DNA from: an uncultured Dorea sp.
Lineage (GTDB): Bacteria; Bacillota; Clostridia; Lachnospirales; Lachnospiraceae
DNA length: 29,553 nt
Direction: 5' to 3'
Assembly: GCA_910579925.1 (NCBI GenBank)
Contig: CAJTVY010000046.1
Coordinates: 1-29,553 of the forward strand
This document shows, one piece after another, positions 23,601 through 29,553 of the stretch. A program made the translations under genes and the position numbers. Position 1 is the first letter of the stretch; every line of letters starts with the position of its first letter. The notes beneath the pieces are model-generated. The model made no database searches. It was not told the DNA's origin and saw only the letters and a list, made by a program, of their open reading frames with translations.

Positions 23601-24470
23601 ATGTACAACAAACCATTTGTAGTCGCAGAGGCAGGCTGCAATCATATGGGGCAAATGGGGATTGCTAAAGAACTTATCAATACGGCTGCTTATTTCTGCA
23701 AAGCAAATGCAATCAAGTTCCAAAAGCGCTGCCCGAAAGAACTGCTCACATCGGAGCAGTATCATGCTCCACATCCAGATCCGGCTAACTCATATGGCGA
23801 CACCTACGGCGCTCATCGTGAGTTCCTGGAGTTTGATGTGGAACAGCATGTTCAGCTGAAAGCCTGGTGTGAAGAGGCTGGAATCGTTTATTCAACGTCA
23901 GTATGGGATTTAACAAGCGCTAAGGAGATTACATCTCTTCATCCGCAGTTTATCAAGATTCCTTCCGCATGCAATACACACTTTGAAATGCTTCAGTGGC
24001 TTTGCGACAATTATGAAGGAGAAATCCAACTCTCCTTTGGTATGACCACCCATGAAGAAGAAGAAGCAATTGTTCAGTTGTTTGAGAAGAATGGAAGAGC
24101 AAAGGATCTCGTTCTTTATAACTGCTCCTCAGGCTATCCGGTTCCATTTAAGGACACCTGTCTTTTGGAAATCAACCGTATGCGCAAACAGTACGAGGGA
24201 AGAGTTAAGGGAATCGGGTTCTCCGGTCATCATCTTGGCATCGCTGTTGATGTGGCGGCGTACACCTTAGGCGCTGAATATATGGAGCGTCATTACACAC
24301 TTGATCGTACCTGGAAGGGAACGGATCACGCAGCATCGCTTGAGCCGGATGGAATCCGCAAGCTCGTGAAAAATCTGAATGCAGTTCATGAAGCATTAAC
24401 CTATAAGGAGCAAGAGATTCTTCCGATTGAACAGGTTCAGAGAGATAAGCTCAAGTATAGAAAGCGCTAA
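23601..24470 (+). CDS. neuB: NeuB-family nonulosonate (sialic acid / KDN) synthase lacking the SAF domain
   Basis: This 289-aa TIM-barrel enzyme condenses phosphoenolpyruvate with a mannose-type sugar to form a nine-carbon acid. Motifs are VVAEAGCNHMG (7-17), IKFQKR (38-43), IKIPSACN (118-125), GFSGHHLG (206-213) and the metal/active-site run EYMERHYTLDRTWKGTDHAASLEP (226-249, His231). Typical NeuB is ~345 aa with a C-terminal SAF (antifreeze-like) domain. This one stops at the linker (KLKYRKR), with no sign of frameshift. It has a strong AGGAGGAG site. The next genes encode a cupin isomerase-like protein and a NeuA-phosphatase fusion, so the product is made and activated locally. The mannose-6-phosphate/KDN alternative is treated in the findings. 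Confidence 0.88.
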   Translation: MYNKPFVVAEAGCNHMGQMGIAKELINTAAYFCKANAIKFQKRCPKELLTSEQYHAPHPDPANSYGDTYGAHREFLEFDVEQHVQLKAWCEEAGIVYSTSVWDLTSAKEITSLHPQFIKIPSACNTHFEMLQWLCDNYEGEIQLSFGMTTHEEEEAIVQLFEKNGRAKDLVLYNCSSGYPVPFKDTCLLEINRMRKQYEGRVKGIGFSGHHLGIAVDVAAYTLGAEYMERHYTLDRTWKGTDHAASLEPDGIRKLVKNLNAVHEALTYKEQEILPIEQVQRDKLKYRKR

Positions 24471-24485
24471 CTAGTGTACACTGGA

Positions 24486-24520
24486 GAGTCGCCTAATTGT
24501 AAGTCGTTCCCGGGCGACTC
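24486..24520 (+). other. intercistronic hairpin between neuB and the CBS-cupin gene
   Basis: GAGTCGCC (24486-24493) pairs perfectly with GGCGACTC (24513-24520) around a 19-nt loop. No U-run follows, so it is not a simple terminator. It ends 6 nt before the next ribosome site. It may set mRNA stability or relative expression. Confidence 0.6.
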
Positions 24521-24535
24521 TAAAATGGAGGTGGA

Positions 24536-25297
24536 ATGTTGGATAATAAATTATTGCAGTTTACTGTGCGGATTAATGAGAAAATGATTGATGCGCTTGC
24601 CAAAATCGATGCAAACAAACAGGGGTTTGTTATTGTTGTCGATGGTGAAGACAGAGTTCTTGGCGTACTTACAGATGGTGATGTCAGGAGATCAATTATT
24701 AAGGGAAAGACAGCTGCCGAATCTATTTCATTCATCTATACTTCTAATGCAAAAACTGTCTCCGTTTATGATGGTTTTGAACTTGTGACCGAGCTGTTTA
24801 AAAATGAGGCTATCAAATTCCTACCGATAGTTGACGATGAAGGAAAACTGGTAAACATCATAACTAAGAACCAAATGCACGCCTTATTACTTCAAGACGT
24901 CTATGCGGATCTTTCTTATGATTTTTCATCCCTTGATACAAGCGTGGTTGATCATGAGATTTTTCAGCGCCCGTGGGGGTACTACAAGACCACAGTGCTT
25001 AATGACTACTTTCAAGCGAAAATTATTAGCGTTAAGCCCGGTAGTCAGTTAAGCCTTCAATCACATGAACACAGGGAAGAACATTGGATTGTCGTTCATG
25101 GAAACGGAACCGTACAACTTGATATGTCGGTTCTTCCCGTGAGCTGTGGAAGTACAATGTTTATCCCGTTAGGCTGTAAGCATAGACTGACAAATACGGA
25201 TGAAAATGAGTCGTTAATAATCACGGAAGTTCAAATCGGTGACTATTTTGGAGAAGATGATATCATCCGTTATGAGGATGTTTATGGAAGAATATAA
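24536..25297 (+). CDS. CBS-pair protein fused to a type II phosphomannose isomerase-like cupin
   Basis: This 253-aa two-part protein has two CBS motifs (~15-60, GFVIVVDGEDRVLGVLTDGDVR; ~70-120), which usually bind adenine nucleotides. They precede a cupin (~140-253) that closely follows the C-terminal isomerase domain of ManC-type enzymes: RPWGYYK, SVKPGSQLSLQSHEHREEHW (166-184), FIPLGCKHRLTN (209-220), EVQIGDYFGEDDI. Likely metal ligands are Gln175, His177, Glu182 and His216. The nucleotidyltransferase domain usual in such fusions is absent. The expected reaction is fructose-6-phosphate to mannose-6-phosphate, which would feed the synthase upstream. ATG 24536 is close (3 nt) to GGAGGT; TTG 24539 is the alternative. 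Confidence 0.82.
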   Translation: MLDNKLLQFTVRINEKMIDALAKIDANKQGFVIVVDGEDRVLGVLTDGDVRRSIIKGKTAAESISFIYTSNAKTVSVYDGFELVTELFKNEAIKFLPIVDDEGKLVNIITKNQMHALLLQDVYADLSYDFSSLDTSVVDHEIFQRPWGYYKTTVLNDYFQAKIISVKPGSQLSLQSHEHREEHWIVVHGNGTVQLDMSVLPVSCGSTMFIPLGCKHRLTNTDENESLIITEVQIGDYFGEDDIIRYEDVYGRI

Positions 25298-25313
25298 TAA
25301 GTTGGAGGCAGGC

Positions 25314-26480
25314 ATGAACGTAGCGTTTATTCCGGTCAGAGGCGGAAGCAAATCTATTCCCCTGAAAAATATTAAGTCTATATGTGGAAAGCCCCTTGTT
25401 TACTGGACGGTAAAGGCCGCATGCGGTTGCAAATATATTGATAAGGTTTATGTGGCAACTGATAGCGATAAAATCAGAGAGACGGTAGAGGGATTTAAAG
25501 CCGGAATCGAGTCTGAATGGTTTTCAAAGGCTGTTGTTATAGGCCGTTCGGCAGAGTCAGCCTCCGATACAGCATCAACAGAATTGGCCATGCTTGAGTT
25601 TGCCGGTATCTATGATTTCGATAATATCGTTCTTGTTCAGGCTACATCTCCGCTCTTGCAGGCTTCGGATCTGGAAAAAGGATTTGAAGCATTTCAAACA
25701 AGTGGTACAGATAGTGTTCTCTCTGTTGTCAGGCAGAAGCGTTTTCACTGGGGAAACGATGAGAACGGTTATGCACATCCAACAAACTATGATGTTTTCC
25801 ATCGCCCAAGACGCCAGGTGTTTGATGGATATCTTGTAGAGAACGGAGCTTTCTATATTAGTTCGAAGGCCGGTCTCTTAAAGTACCAGAACCGTGTTTC
25901 CGGCAATATCAAGGCTGTAGAAATGAATGAGGATACCTTCTTTGAAATTGATGAGCCGAGCGATTGGGTAATCATCGAAGCCCTTATGAAGAAGAATGGG
26001 ATTAGTAAACCCATGGAGATACCGGAAATAAAGATCTTCCTTACGGACTGTGATGGCTGCCTCACTGATGGCGGCATGTATTACTCTGAAAAAGGTGATG
26101 AGCTTAAGAAGTTTAATACCAGAGACGGCATGGGATTCGCACTGTTGCGGGAGAGAGGAATCATTACTGGAATAATCACAAGCGAGAACGTGGATCTAAA
26201 CCGCAGAAGATCTGAAAAACTCAAGCTTGATATTCTCGAATCTGGCTGCCGGGACAAGCTGAAATCACTCCGGCGTATCTGCAATGAACGAGGAATCAGT
26301 TTATCCAATGTATGCTATATTGGCGACGATATAAATGATATCGAAACAATTAAGGCCGTCGGATATGGATGCTGTCCGGCTGATGCTATGCAAGAGGTTA
26401 AAAAGGCAGCTGACTATGTGACAAACGCTATCGGTGGCACAGGCGTGATTCGAGAGGTAGTTGAGAAAGTAATCAGATAG
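25314..26480 (+). CDS. neuA: CMP-nonulosonate cytidylyltransferase fused to a HAD phosphatase
   Basis: This 388-aa bifunctional enzyme has an N-terminal NeuA domain (1-~230) with the CTP loop IPVRGGSKSIPLKNI (6-20), TSPLLQASD (111-119) and FEIDEPSDW (210-218). The C-terminal KdsC-like HAD phosphatase (~238-388) has an intact Asp245-X-Asp247 (LTDCDGCLTDG), Ser290 (ITSE), Lys in SEKLKLD (~303) and GDDIND (337-342). The pairing implies that the nonulosonate arrives as its 9-phosphate, is dephosphorylated, then activated with CTP. I chose ATG 25314 because GGAGG (25304-25308) is just upstream; the longer frame from 25239 overlaps the previous gene. It lies 16 nt after the CBS-cupin gene. Confidence 0.92.
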   Translation: MNVAFIPVRGGSKSIPLKNIKSICGKPLVYWTVKAACGCKYIDKVYVATDSDKIRETVEGFKAGIESEWFSKAVVIGRSAESASDTASTELAMLEFAGIYDFDNIVLVQATSPLLQASDLEKGFEAFQTSGTDSVLSVVRQKRFHWGNDENGYAHPTNYDVFHRPRRQVFDGYLVENGAFYISSKAGLLKYQNRVSGNIKAVEMNEDTFFEIDEPSDWVIIEALMKKNGISKPMEIPEIKIFLTDCDGCLTDGGMYYSEKGDELKKFNTRDGMGFALLRERGIITGIITSENVDLNRRRSEKLKLDILESGCRDKLKSLRRICNERGISLSNVCYIGDDINDIETIKAVGYGCCPADAMQEVKKAADYVTNAIGGTGVIREVVEKVIR

Positions 26481-26492
26481 AGGGAAATGCAC

Positions 26493-27785
26493 ATGTCAGA
26501 AAAGAAAGGTGGTAATCTTAAGAAAATACTGGCAAACACAGGATGGATGGTGTTTGACAAAGTATTTATTTTGATTCTGAATCTGGTTGTTACCGTTCGT
26601 ATCGCAAATTATTACGGAACACTTGGATATGGAACTTACCAGTATGCTGTAAGTGTTGTCGCACTATTTGAGGTTTTTGTTACCTTTGTTGATGCAAGGG
26701 TTGTTAAGAAAAGATATACGTCAGAAAATCCGGAAGAACTTGTCTGGAATGCAACGATAACGAGGATGCTGTTTTCTGTTGTTTCCCTGATAGGCGGAAT
26801 AATATATCTTCTGTTCAGCGGGGAAAAAGGAGACTATTATGCAATCTTCCTTGTGCTTCTTGTAAATGTCATAATTATAAACCTTCGTTTTGGAATGCAA
26901 AATAGATACGAATATCTGTTGAAATCCAAGAAAGTTATTATAGCTGGTAATATTGCTTTAACGATCGGAGGGGGACTTCAGCTTTTAGCTGTTTCATTGC
27001 ATTGGTCAATATTGGCAATTGTGGTAATTACAGCTTTTTCTTCATTTCTTAGCCTTACTATTGTCTACATACAATATAGAGAAGAGTTTGGAAGGCTCAT
27101 CCAGGGAAGGTATAAAGCAGGCATTGTATTTAGTTTGATTCGTGAAAGCCTTCCTTTGGCGATAGCTGCTTCGTGTGCGATAATCTATTCCCGCTGTGAT
27201 TCAATCATGATAGGAAATATGCTTTCTAAGGAACAAGTGGGTGTTTATGCCATTGCAGTAAAAATAATTGCAGTAGTTCAGATTGGTATAGCTCCTGTTA
27301 GAGAGAGCGTATATCCTAAACTGATTGAGCTTTATGACTCAGACCGCAATGAGTATGAAAAGCGATATGTTCAGATTACGGCAATTCTAACATGGATTTA
27401 TATATTAGGAGTTTTAGCATCTTTTGCTGTTCTCCCTTATGCATTCCGTTTCTTAAAACCAGAATATGCGGAAGCATTTTCTATTTATCAAGTATATGTG
27501 ATAGGTACTTTCTTTATGTATAACGCAGGATTAAGGGCTGGGCATTATACGCTTATTAACCGTGGAAATATTTTAATGTACTCACAGATCATTAGTGTGA
27601 TTCTCAATGTGATCCTTAATTACATTCTTATTAAGACAATAGGAATATTCGGCGCTGCAATAGCGACTGGAATTACTCAAGGGGTAAGTCTGACCGTATC
27701 CAATCTGTTCTTTGGAGAAACAGGCAGGGAAGTGTTTTGGTGGCAGATGAAAGGTCTAAATCCATTATATATTCTGAAGCGTTAA
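26493..27785 (+). CDS. wzx: Wzx-type polysaccharide flippase
   Basis: This 430-aa integral membrane protein of the MOP/MATE-like superfamily has about 12 hydrophobic segments. It starts with NTGWMVFDKVFILILNLVVTVRIANYYGTLGYGTYQYA, the usual start of Wzx flippases, which move the finished lipid-linked repeat unit across the membrane. The ATG at 26493 is 8 nt from AGGG (26481-26484). ATG 26487 in the same frame is closer than usual. It is the last gene of the operon, and a terminator-like structure follows. A Wzx and a Wzy in one operon show a Wzy-dependent pathway. The chain-length kinase genes (Wzd/Wze type) are not in the window. Confidence 0.92.
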   Translation: MSEKKGGNLKKILANTGWMVFDKVFILILNLVVTVRIANYYGTLGYGTYQYAVSVVALFEVFVTFVDARVVKKRYTSENPEELVWNATITRMLFSVVSLIGGIIYLLFSGEKGDYYAIFLVLLVNVIIINLRFGMQNRYEYLLKSKKVIIAGNIALTIGGGLQLLAVSLHWSILAIVVITAFSSFLSLTIVYIQYREEFGRLIQGRYKAGIVFSLIRESLPLAIAASCAIIYSRCDSIMIGNMLSKEQVGVYAIAVKIIAVVQIGIAPVRESVYPKLIELYDSDRNEYEKRYVQITAILTWIYILGVLASFAVLPYAFRFLKPEYAEAFSIYQVYVIGTFFMYNAGLRAGHYTLINRGNILMYSQIISVILNVILNYILIKTIGIFGAAIATGITQGVSLTVSNLFFGETGREVFWWQMKGLNPLYILKR

Positions 27786-27820
27786 TTGAAGCAAAGAACC
27801 AAAGAAACGTACTGCTGCCA

Positions 27821-27887
27821 CGGTATTCTCTACACCTGGCATCACGAGACGTAGAATGAATACCGATCAGAAGATTTTTTTCTTTTT
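27821..27887 (+). terminator. terminator-like hairpin after the capsule operon
   Basis: CGGTATTC (27821-27828) pairs with GAATACCG (27858-27865), and TCTAC (27829-27833) with GTAGA (27851-27855). A T-run starts at 27875, about 10 nt past the stem, a longer gap than usual. Confidence 0.5.
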
Positions 27888-27903
27888 ATATGGATAAATT
27901 TCA

Positions 27904-27947
27904 GGGGGCTGTCGGGAAATAGATAGTCCAATGCATGGGGGCTGTCG
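27904..27947 (+). repeat. direct repeat GGGGGCTGTCG
   Basis: An exact 11-bp repeat lies at 27904-27914 and 27937-27947. A related GAGGCTGTCGG lies at 28276-28286. Such GGGCTGTCG sequences are found at the ends of some insertion sequences, so these may be remnants of a non-autonomous element. No transposase piece is seen. Confidence 0.45.
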
Positions 27948-27993
27948 CTTTAATGAATGTAAATTCAAAGCGGAAGCCCCTTTATTGTTTTAC
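27937..27993 (+). terminator. strong hairpin terminator or element end
   Basis: A three-tier stem pairs GGGGCT/AGCCCC (27938-27943, 27975-27980), CGCTTT/AAAGCG (27946-27951, 27967-27972) and GAAT/ATTC inside, and is followed by a T-rich tail (TTTATTGTTTTA). It would stop anything that passes the hairpin at 27821. The GGGGGCTGTCG at its 5' side also occurs at 27904. Confidence 0.7.
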
Positions 27994-28024
27994 ATAAAAA
28001 GGTATTGTTATAAGAAAAAATATA

Positions 28025-28056
28025 TTGACAAAAAATAGAAGGGGGGGGGGTAAAAT
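28025..28056 (+). promoter_or_regulatory. promoter with a G10 tract in its spacer (possible phase-variable promoter)
   Basis: A perfect TTGACA (28025-28030) and TAAAAT (28051-28056, five of six consensus bases) are separated by 20 bp, ten of which are an unbroken G-run (28041-28050). The optimum is 17 bp, so seven G would be ideal and ten is expected to be weak. The next gene on this strand is the lipoprotein at 28422. Slippage in the run would tune or switch it. This is an inference from layout. Confidence 0.65.
28041..28050 (+). repeat. ten-G homopolymer
   Basis: Ten consecutive G bases lie in otherwise A+T-rich DNA. Runs like this are slippage-prone during replication and also prone to sequencing error. 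Confidence 0.95.
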
Positions 28057-28142
28057 TGAAGAGATATCTATTTGTTTTAATAATTCTAATATTGGAAAAA
28101 TGTTAAATTTTACAATGTTGATATGAATTAGGAGATAATATA

Positions 28143-28167
28143 GCTGTCTAGGTAGATACAGTTTTTT
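28143..28167 (+). terminator. weak attenuator-like hairpin in the lipoprotein leader
   Basis: GCTGT (28143-28147) pairs with ACAGT (28158-28162, one G-T pair), and six T bases follow. The stem is short. If active it would limit read-through from the G-tract promoter. Confidence 0.3.
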
Positions 28168-28323
28168 GGTAAGAAGGATGTGATGCAAAAGAGTAATAAA
28201 ATAATCTAAATAAACTCTCAGCGAAACAGTGAAATATTATGTTAATTACTTAACTGGCCGCAGAAAGCAATCGAAGAGGCTGTCGGTAAGTGAAACATAG
28301 CGACAAGAATCAAGAGCCAGAGA

Positions 28324-28373
28324 ACTGAATAAGGAACTTATCAACTGAGATTCAACGACTGAATAAGGAACTT
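28324..28373 (+). repeat. 16-bp direct repeat, two copies
   Basis: ACTGAATAAGGAACTT is present at 28324-28339 and 28358-28373, 34 bp apart and just before the lipoprotein gene. Flanking bases also partly agree (CAACTGAG and CAACGACTGA). The function is unknown; it may be a binding site or the relic of a duplication. Confidence 0.8.
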
Positions 28374-28421
28374 GTAAACGAAGCAATGAAACAACAACCA
28401 GATGTTAAGGGAGGCAAAATT

Positions 28422-29048
28422 ATGAGTAGAAAATATAAGTGGTTTTTAAGTATTATGATGTTAGCAGTTATGGTAATTGCAATGGCAGCGGCATGTGGCA
28501 GCAAGAAGGAAGAAGCGGCGGAGCCTGAGAAGAAGGAAGAGATGAAGGTAGAAGCGGAGAAGGAAGTTGAAGCAGAGCCGGAAGAAATGACAGATGACCA
28601 TCAGCAGCCAAATGACGAAATTACTGATTATGGACTTACAGAAGCACAGATACAGGATTTATATGATACAATTGAATCTGTTATGGTTACTGAATATATT
28701 GAACCCAACAGTATACAGAATTTTCAGTGGCCAGATGACGAAGAGTTCTGGAATATTTGTCAGGGATTTTTTACAGAATACGAAACATTTGTTGGAATGC
28801 AGACAATAGATTTAGAAAATACAGAAATGGAATTAACGGAAGATCAGAAACAGATGTTTAGTGCGATGAAAGAAAATGAACCAACTGTTGAACAAATTCC
28901 TACAACGGAAGAAAACAAAGCTATTATTACATCAATGTATACAGCTATAAAGAAATGGACAGAAAAAAATAGCATTGATTTTGACAGATTTTCTTTTATG
29001 GTATTTCCATGGCATAAAGAGTTAGTAAATAATACTTTTATAGAATAA
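28422..29048 (+). CDS. putative lipoprotein of unknown function
   Basis: This 208-aa protein has a basic start and hydrophobic segment (MSRKYKWFLSIMMLAVMVIA) and a lipobox-like MAAAC, so the cysteine at residue 25 would be lipid-modified and the protein held on the outer face of the membrane. A charged Glu/Lys-rich linker (~28-60) leads to a helical domain (~65-208, TDYGLTEAQIQDLYDTIESVM, FDRFSFMVFPWHKELV) that I do not recognise. I chose ATG 28422 because GGGAGG (28409-28414) is 7 nt upstream; the frame also has ATG 28386 without such a site. It lies downstream of the G-tract promoter and has its own terminator. Confidence 0.78.
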   Translation: MSRKYKWFLSIMMLAVMVIAMAAACGSKKEEAAEPEKKEEMKVEAEKEVEAEPEEMTDDHQQPNDEITDYGLTEAQIQDLYDTIESVMVTEYIEPNSIQNFQWPDDEEFWNICQGFFTEYETFVGMQTIDLENTEMELTEDQKQMFSAMKENEPTVEQIPTTEENKAIITSMYTAIKKWTEKNSIDFDRFSFMVFPWHKELVNNTFIE

Positions 29049-29087
29049 CTTTTTTGTATTCTTTTTTTAAACTTGTAAGAGAGAAGA

Positions 29088-29111
29088 ACAGGCGTTATTG
29101 CCTGTGTTTTT
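29088..29111 (+). terminator. terminator of the lipoprotein gene
   Basis: ACAGGC (29088-29093) pairs with GCCTGT (29100-29105) around GTTATT, followed by GTTTTTCCT. It lies about 40 bp past the stop codon. Confidence 0.75.
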
Positions 29112-29117
29112 CCTCAA

Positions 29118-29137
29118 ATTCGTATCTATATACGAAT
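29118..29137. repeat. short palindrome
   Basis: ATTCGTAT and ATACGAAT are perfect inverted copies around CTAT. It could be an operator or part of a hairpin, with no clear link to a gene. Confidence 0.6.
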
Positions 29138-29421
29138 CACTATAGATCGGATGTTTAGCCGGCGCAAGCCCCTATCCCTACAAATTAATCATGATCGTTT
29201 TAGAGCATGGATCACCTAATATATTGTACATCAAACAAGTATGAAACCAGATAAGGACAGAAATAAGTTTCTTTCGGAAGGTAAAGATATAAATTAAGAA
29301 AATTAACTCCCCGAGAAGCCACTTTATGAGAGTATCCATAGAGATAGCGAGCATCGGATTGCTATAGTCACAATCCTCAGAACAAATCTTTGAGACCAAA
29401 GTAGAAAAATATCGAATAGTA

Positions 29422-29430
29422 TGATACAAT
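29422..29430 (+). promoter_or_regulatory. possible extended -10 of the small hydrophobic peptide gene
   Basis: TG-A-TACAAT lies about 45 nt before ATG 29476. No matching -35 was found, which extended -10 promoters can tolerate. Confidence 0.35.
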
Positions 29431-29475
29431 TTATGTGTTGCTCACCGACACCCGCAACAGGGAGGAGGTGTTTGC

Positions 29476-29553
29476 ATGGAAGTTGTGATTTCTTTTTTAG
29501 TTGCTGTTTTGGCTGGTGTAGCCTGCCACTACATCATCAAATGGTTAGACAGT
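29476..29553 (+). CDS. start of a small hydrophobic peptide, Fst/holin-like toxin type (cut by window end)
   Basis: The first 26 codons are visible and no stop is reached. A strong GGGAGGAGG (29460-29468) precedes the ATG. The peptide is a single membrane helix (VVISFLVAVLAGVACHYIIKWL), with the 'H-Y-I-x-K-W-L-D' end common in small clostridial peptides often labelled Fst-type or holin-like type I toxins. If so, an antisense RNA should lie nearby, but that part is outside the window. The product would act at the cytoplasmic membrane. It is too short for the ORF call alone; the ribosome site and pattern support it. Confidence 0.6.
   Translation, partial: MEVVISFLVAVLAGVACHYIIKWLDS

Larger units (their letters stand above)
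28057..28421 (+). other. long leader / intergenic region before the lipoprotein gene
   Basis: This A+T-rich stretch of ~365 bp has no convincing gene. It holds a weak stem CTGT/ACAG with a T-run (28143-28167, possible attenuator), a GGCTGTCGG motif at 28278 and two copies of a 16-bp repeat (28324-28373). An 8-codon frame at 28183 is too short to call. Confidence 0.55.
29112..29475. other. intergenic stretch without a recognisable gene
   Basis: It holds an 8-bp inverted repeat ATTCGTAT/ATACGAAT (29118-29125, 29130-29137) and a possible extended -10 (TGATACAAT, 29422-29430) before the small gene at 29476. A minus-strand frame at 29178-29429 has no ribosome site and no family I know. The rest may be a degraded sequence. 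Confidence 0.5.

Noticed and set aside
25239..25313. Longer N-terminus for the NeuA-phosphatase fusion
   Set aside because: It overlaps the end of the previous gene, has no ribosome site and adds residues before the family's usual first strand.
29178..29429. An 83-codon minus-strand reading frame with hydrophobic stretches
   Set aside because: It has no ribosome site before its ATG, no recognised family and no promoter. I treat it as a chance frame in a degraded region.

Overview
The window looks like chromosome of a Gram-positive gut clostridium, most likely Lachnospiraceae. The reasons are a V-type ATP synthase operon, AGGAGG-type ribosome sites, sigma-A promoters, a PKTGD-anchored surface protein and a LoaP-headed polysaccharide operon. 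I infer the family from gene content and cannot name a species.

Layout. 1-1388 holds the end of a V-ATPase operon (B fragment, D) and a small membrane protein. 1496-4083 holds a GH42 beta-galactosidase and a convergent DUF6512-like membrane protein. 4191-6144 holds a coiled-coil protein with a DUF2325-like C-terminus and its promoter. 6286-6430 is tRNA-Lys(CUU) with an A-rich upstream element. 6578-9265 (minus) is a malic enzyme-aspA operon, divergent from a LysR regulator (9570-10511). 10693-13104 encodes a large cell-wall-anchored surface protein.

13150-13368 is the most striking part. Two 22-bp inverted repeats with 21 matches enclose 175 bp that carry a near-consensus sigma-A promoter. 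The promoter points away from the downstream capsule operon. The operon's first gene is a NusG-paralogue antiterminator (LoaP) with an apparent AUC start codon. I read this as an invertible promoter captured in the OFF orientation, analogous in layout to Bacteroides capsule switches, which also sit upstream of NusG-like UpxY genes.

13384-27785 is the capsule or exopolysaccharide operon. It holds loaP, an initiating sugar-phosphate transferase, a GT2 glycosyltransferase, a hexapeptide acetyltransferase and a CDP-glycerol-type phosphotransferase. Next comes an aminotransferase / IspD-like cytidylyltransferase / TPP-enzyme module, in which the TPP enzyme is broken by a frameshift. Then come a sialyltransferase-like enzyme, a Wzy polymerase, a nonulosonate module (NeuB-like synthase without SAF domain, CBS-cupin phosphomannose-isomerase-like protein, NeuA-HAD phosphatase fusion) and a Wzx flippase. 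The nonulosonate module fits synthesis of CMP-KDN from mannose-6-phosphate better than CMP-Neu5Ac.

27786-29553 holds terminators, short repeats and a second possible phase-variable promoter (TTGACA and TAAAAT separated by a 20-bp spacer with ten consecutive G). This is followed by a lipoprotein gene and, at the right edge, the start of a tiny hydrophobic peptide gene resembling Fst-type toxins. No CRISPR array, rRNA or intact insertion sequence was seen.
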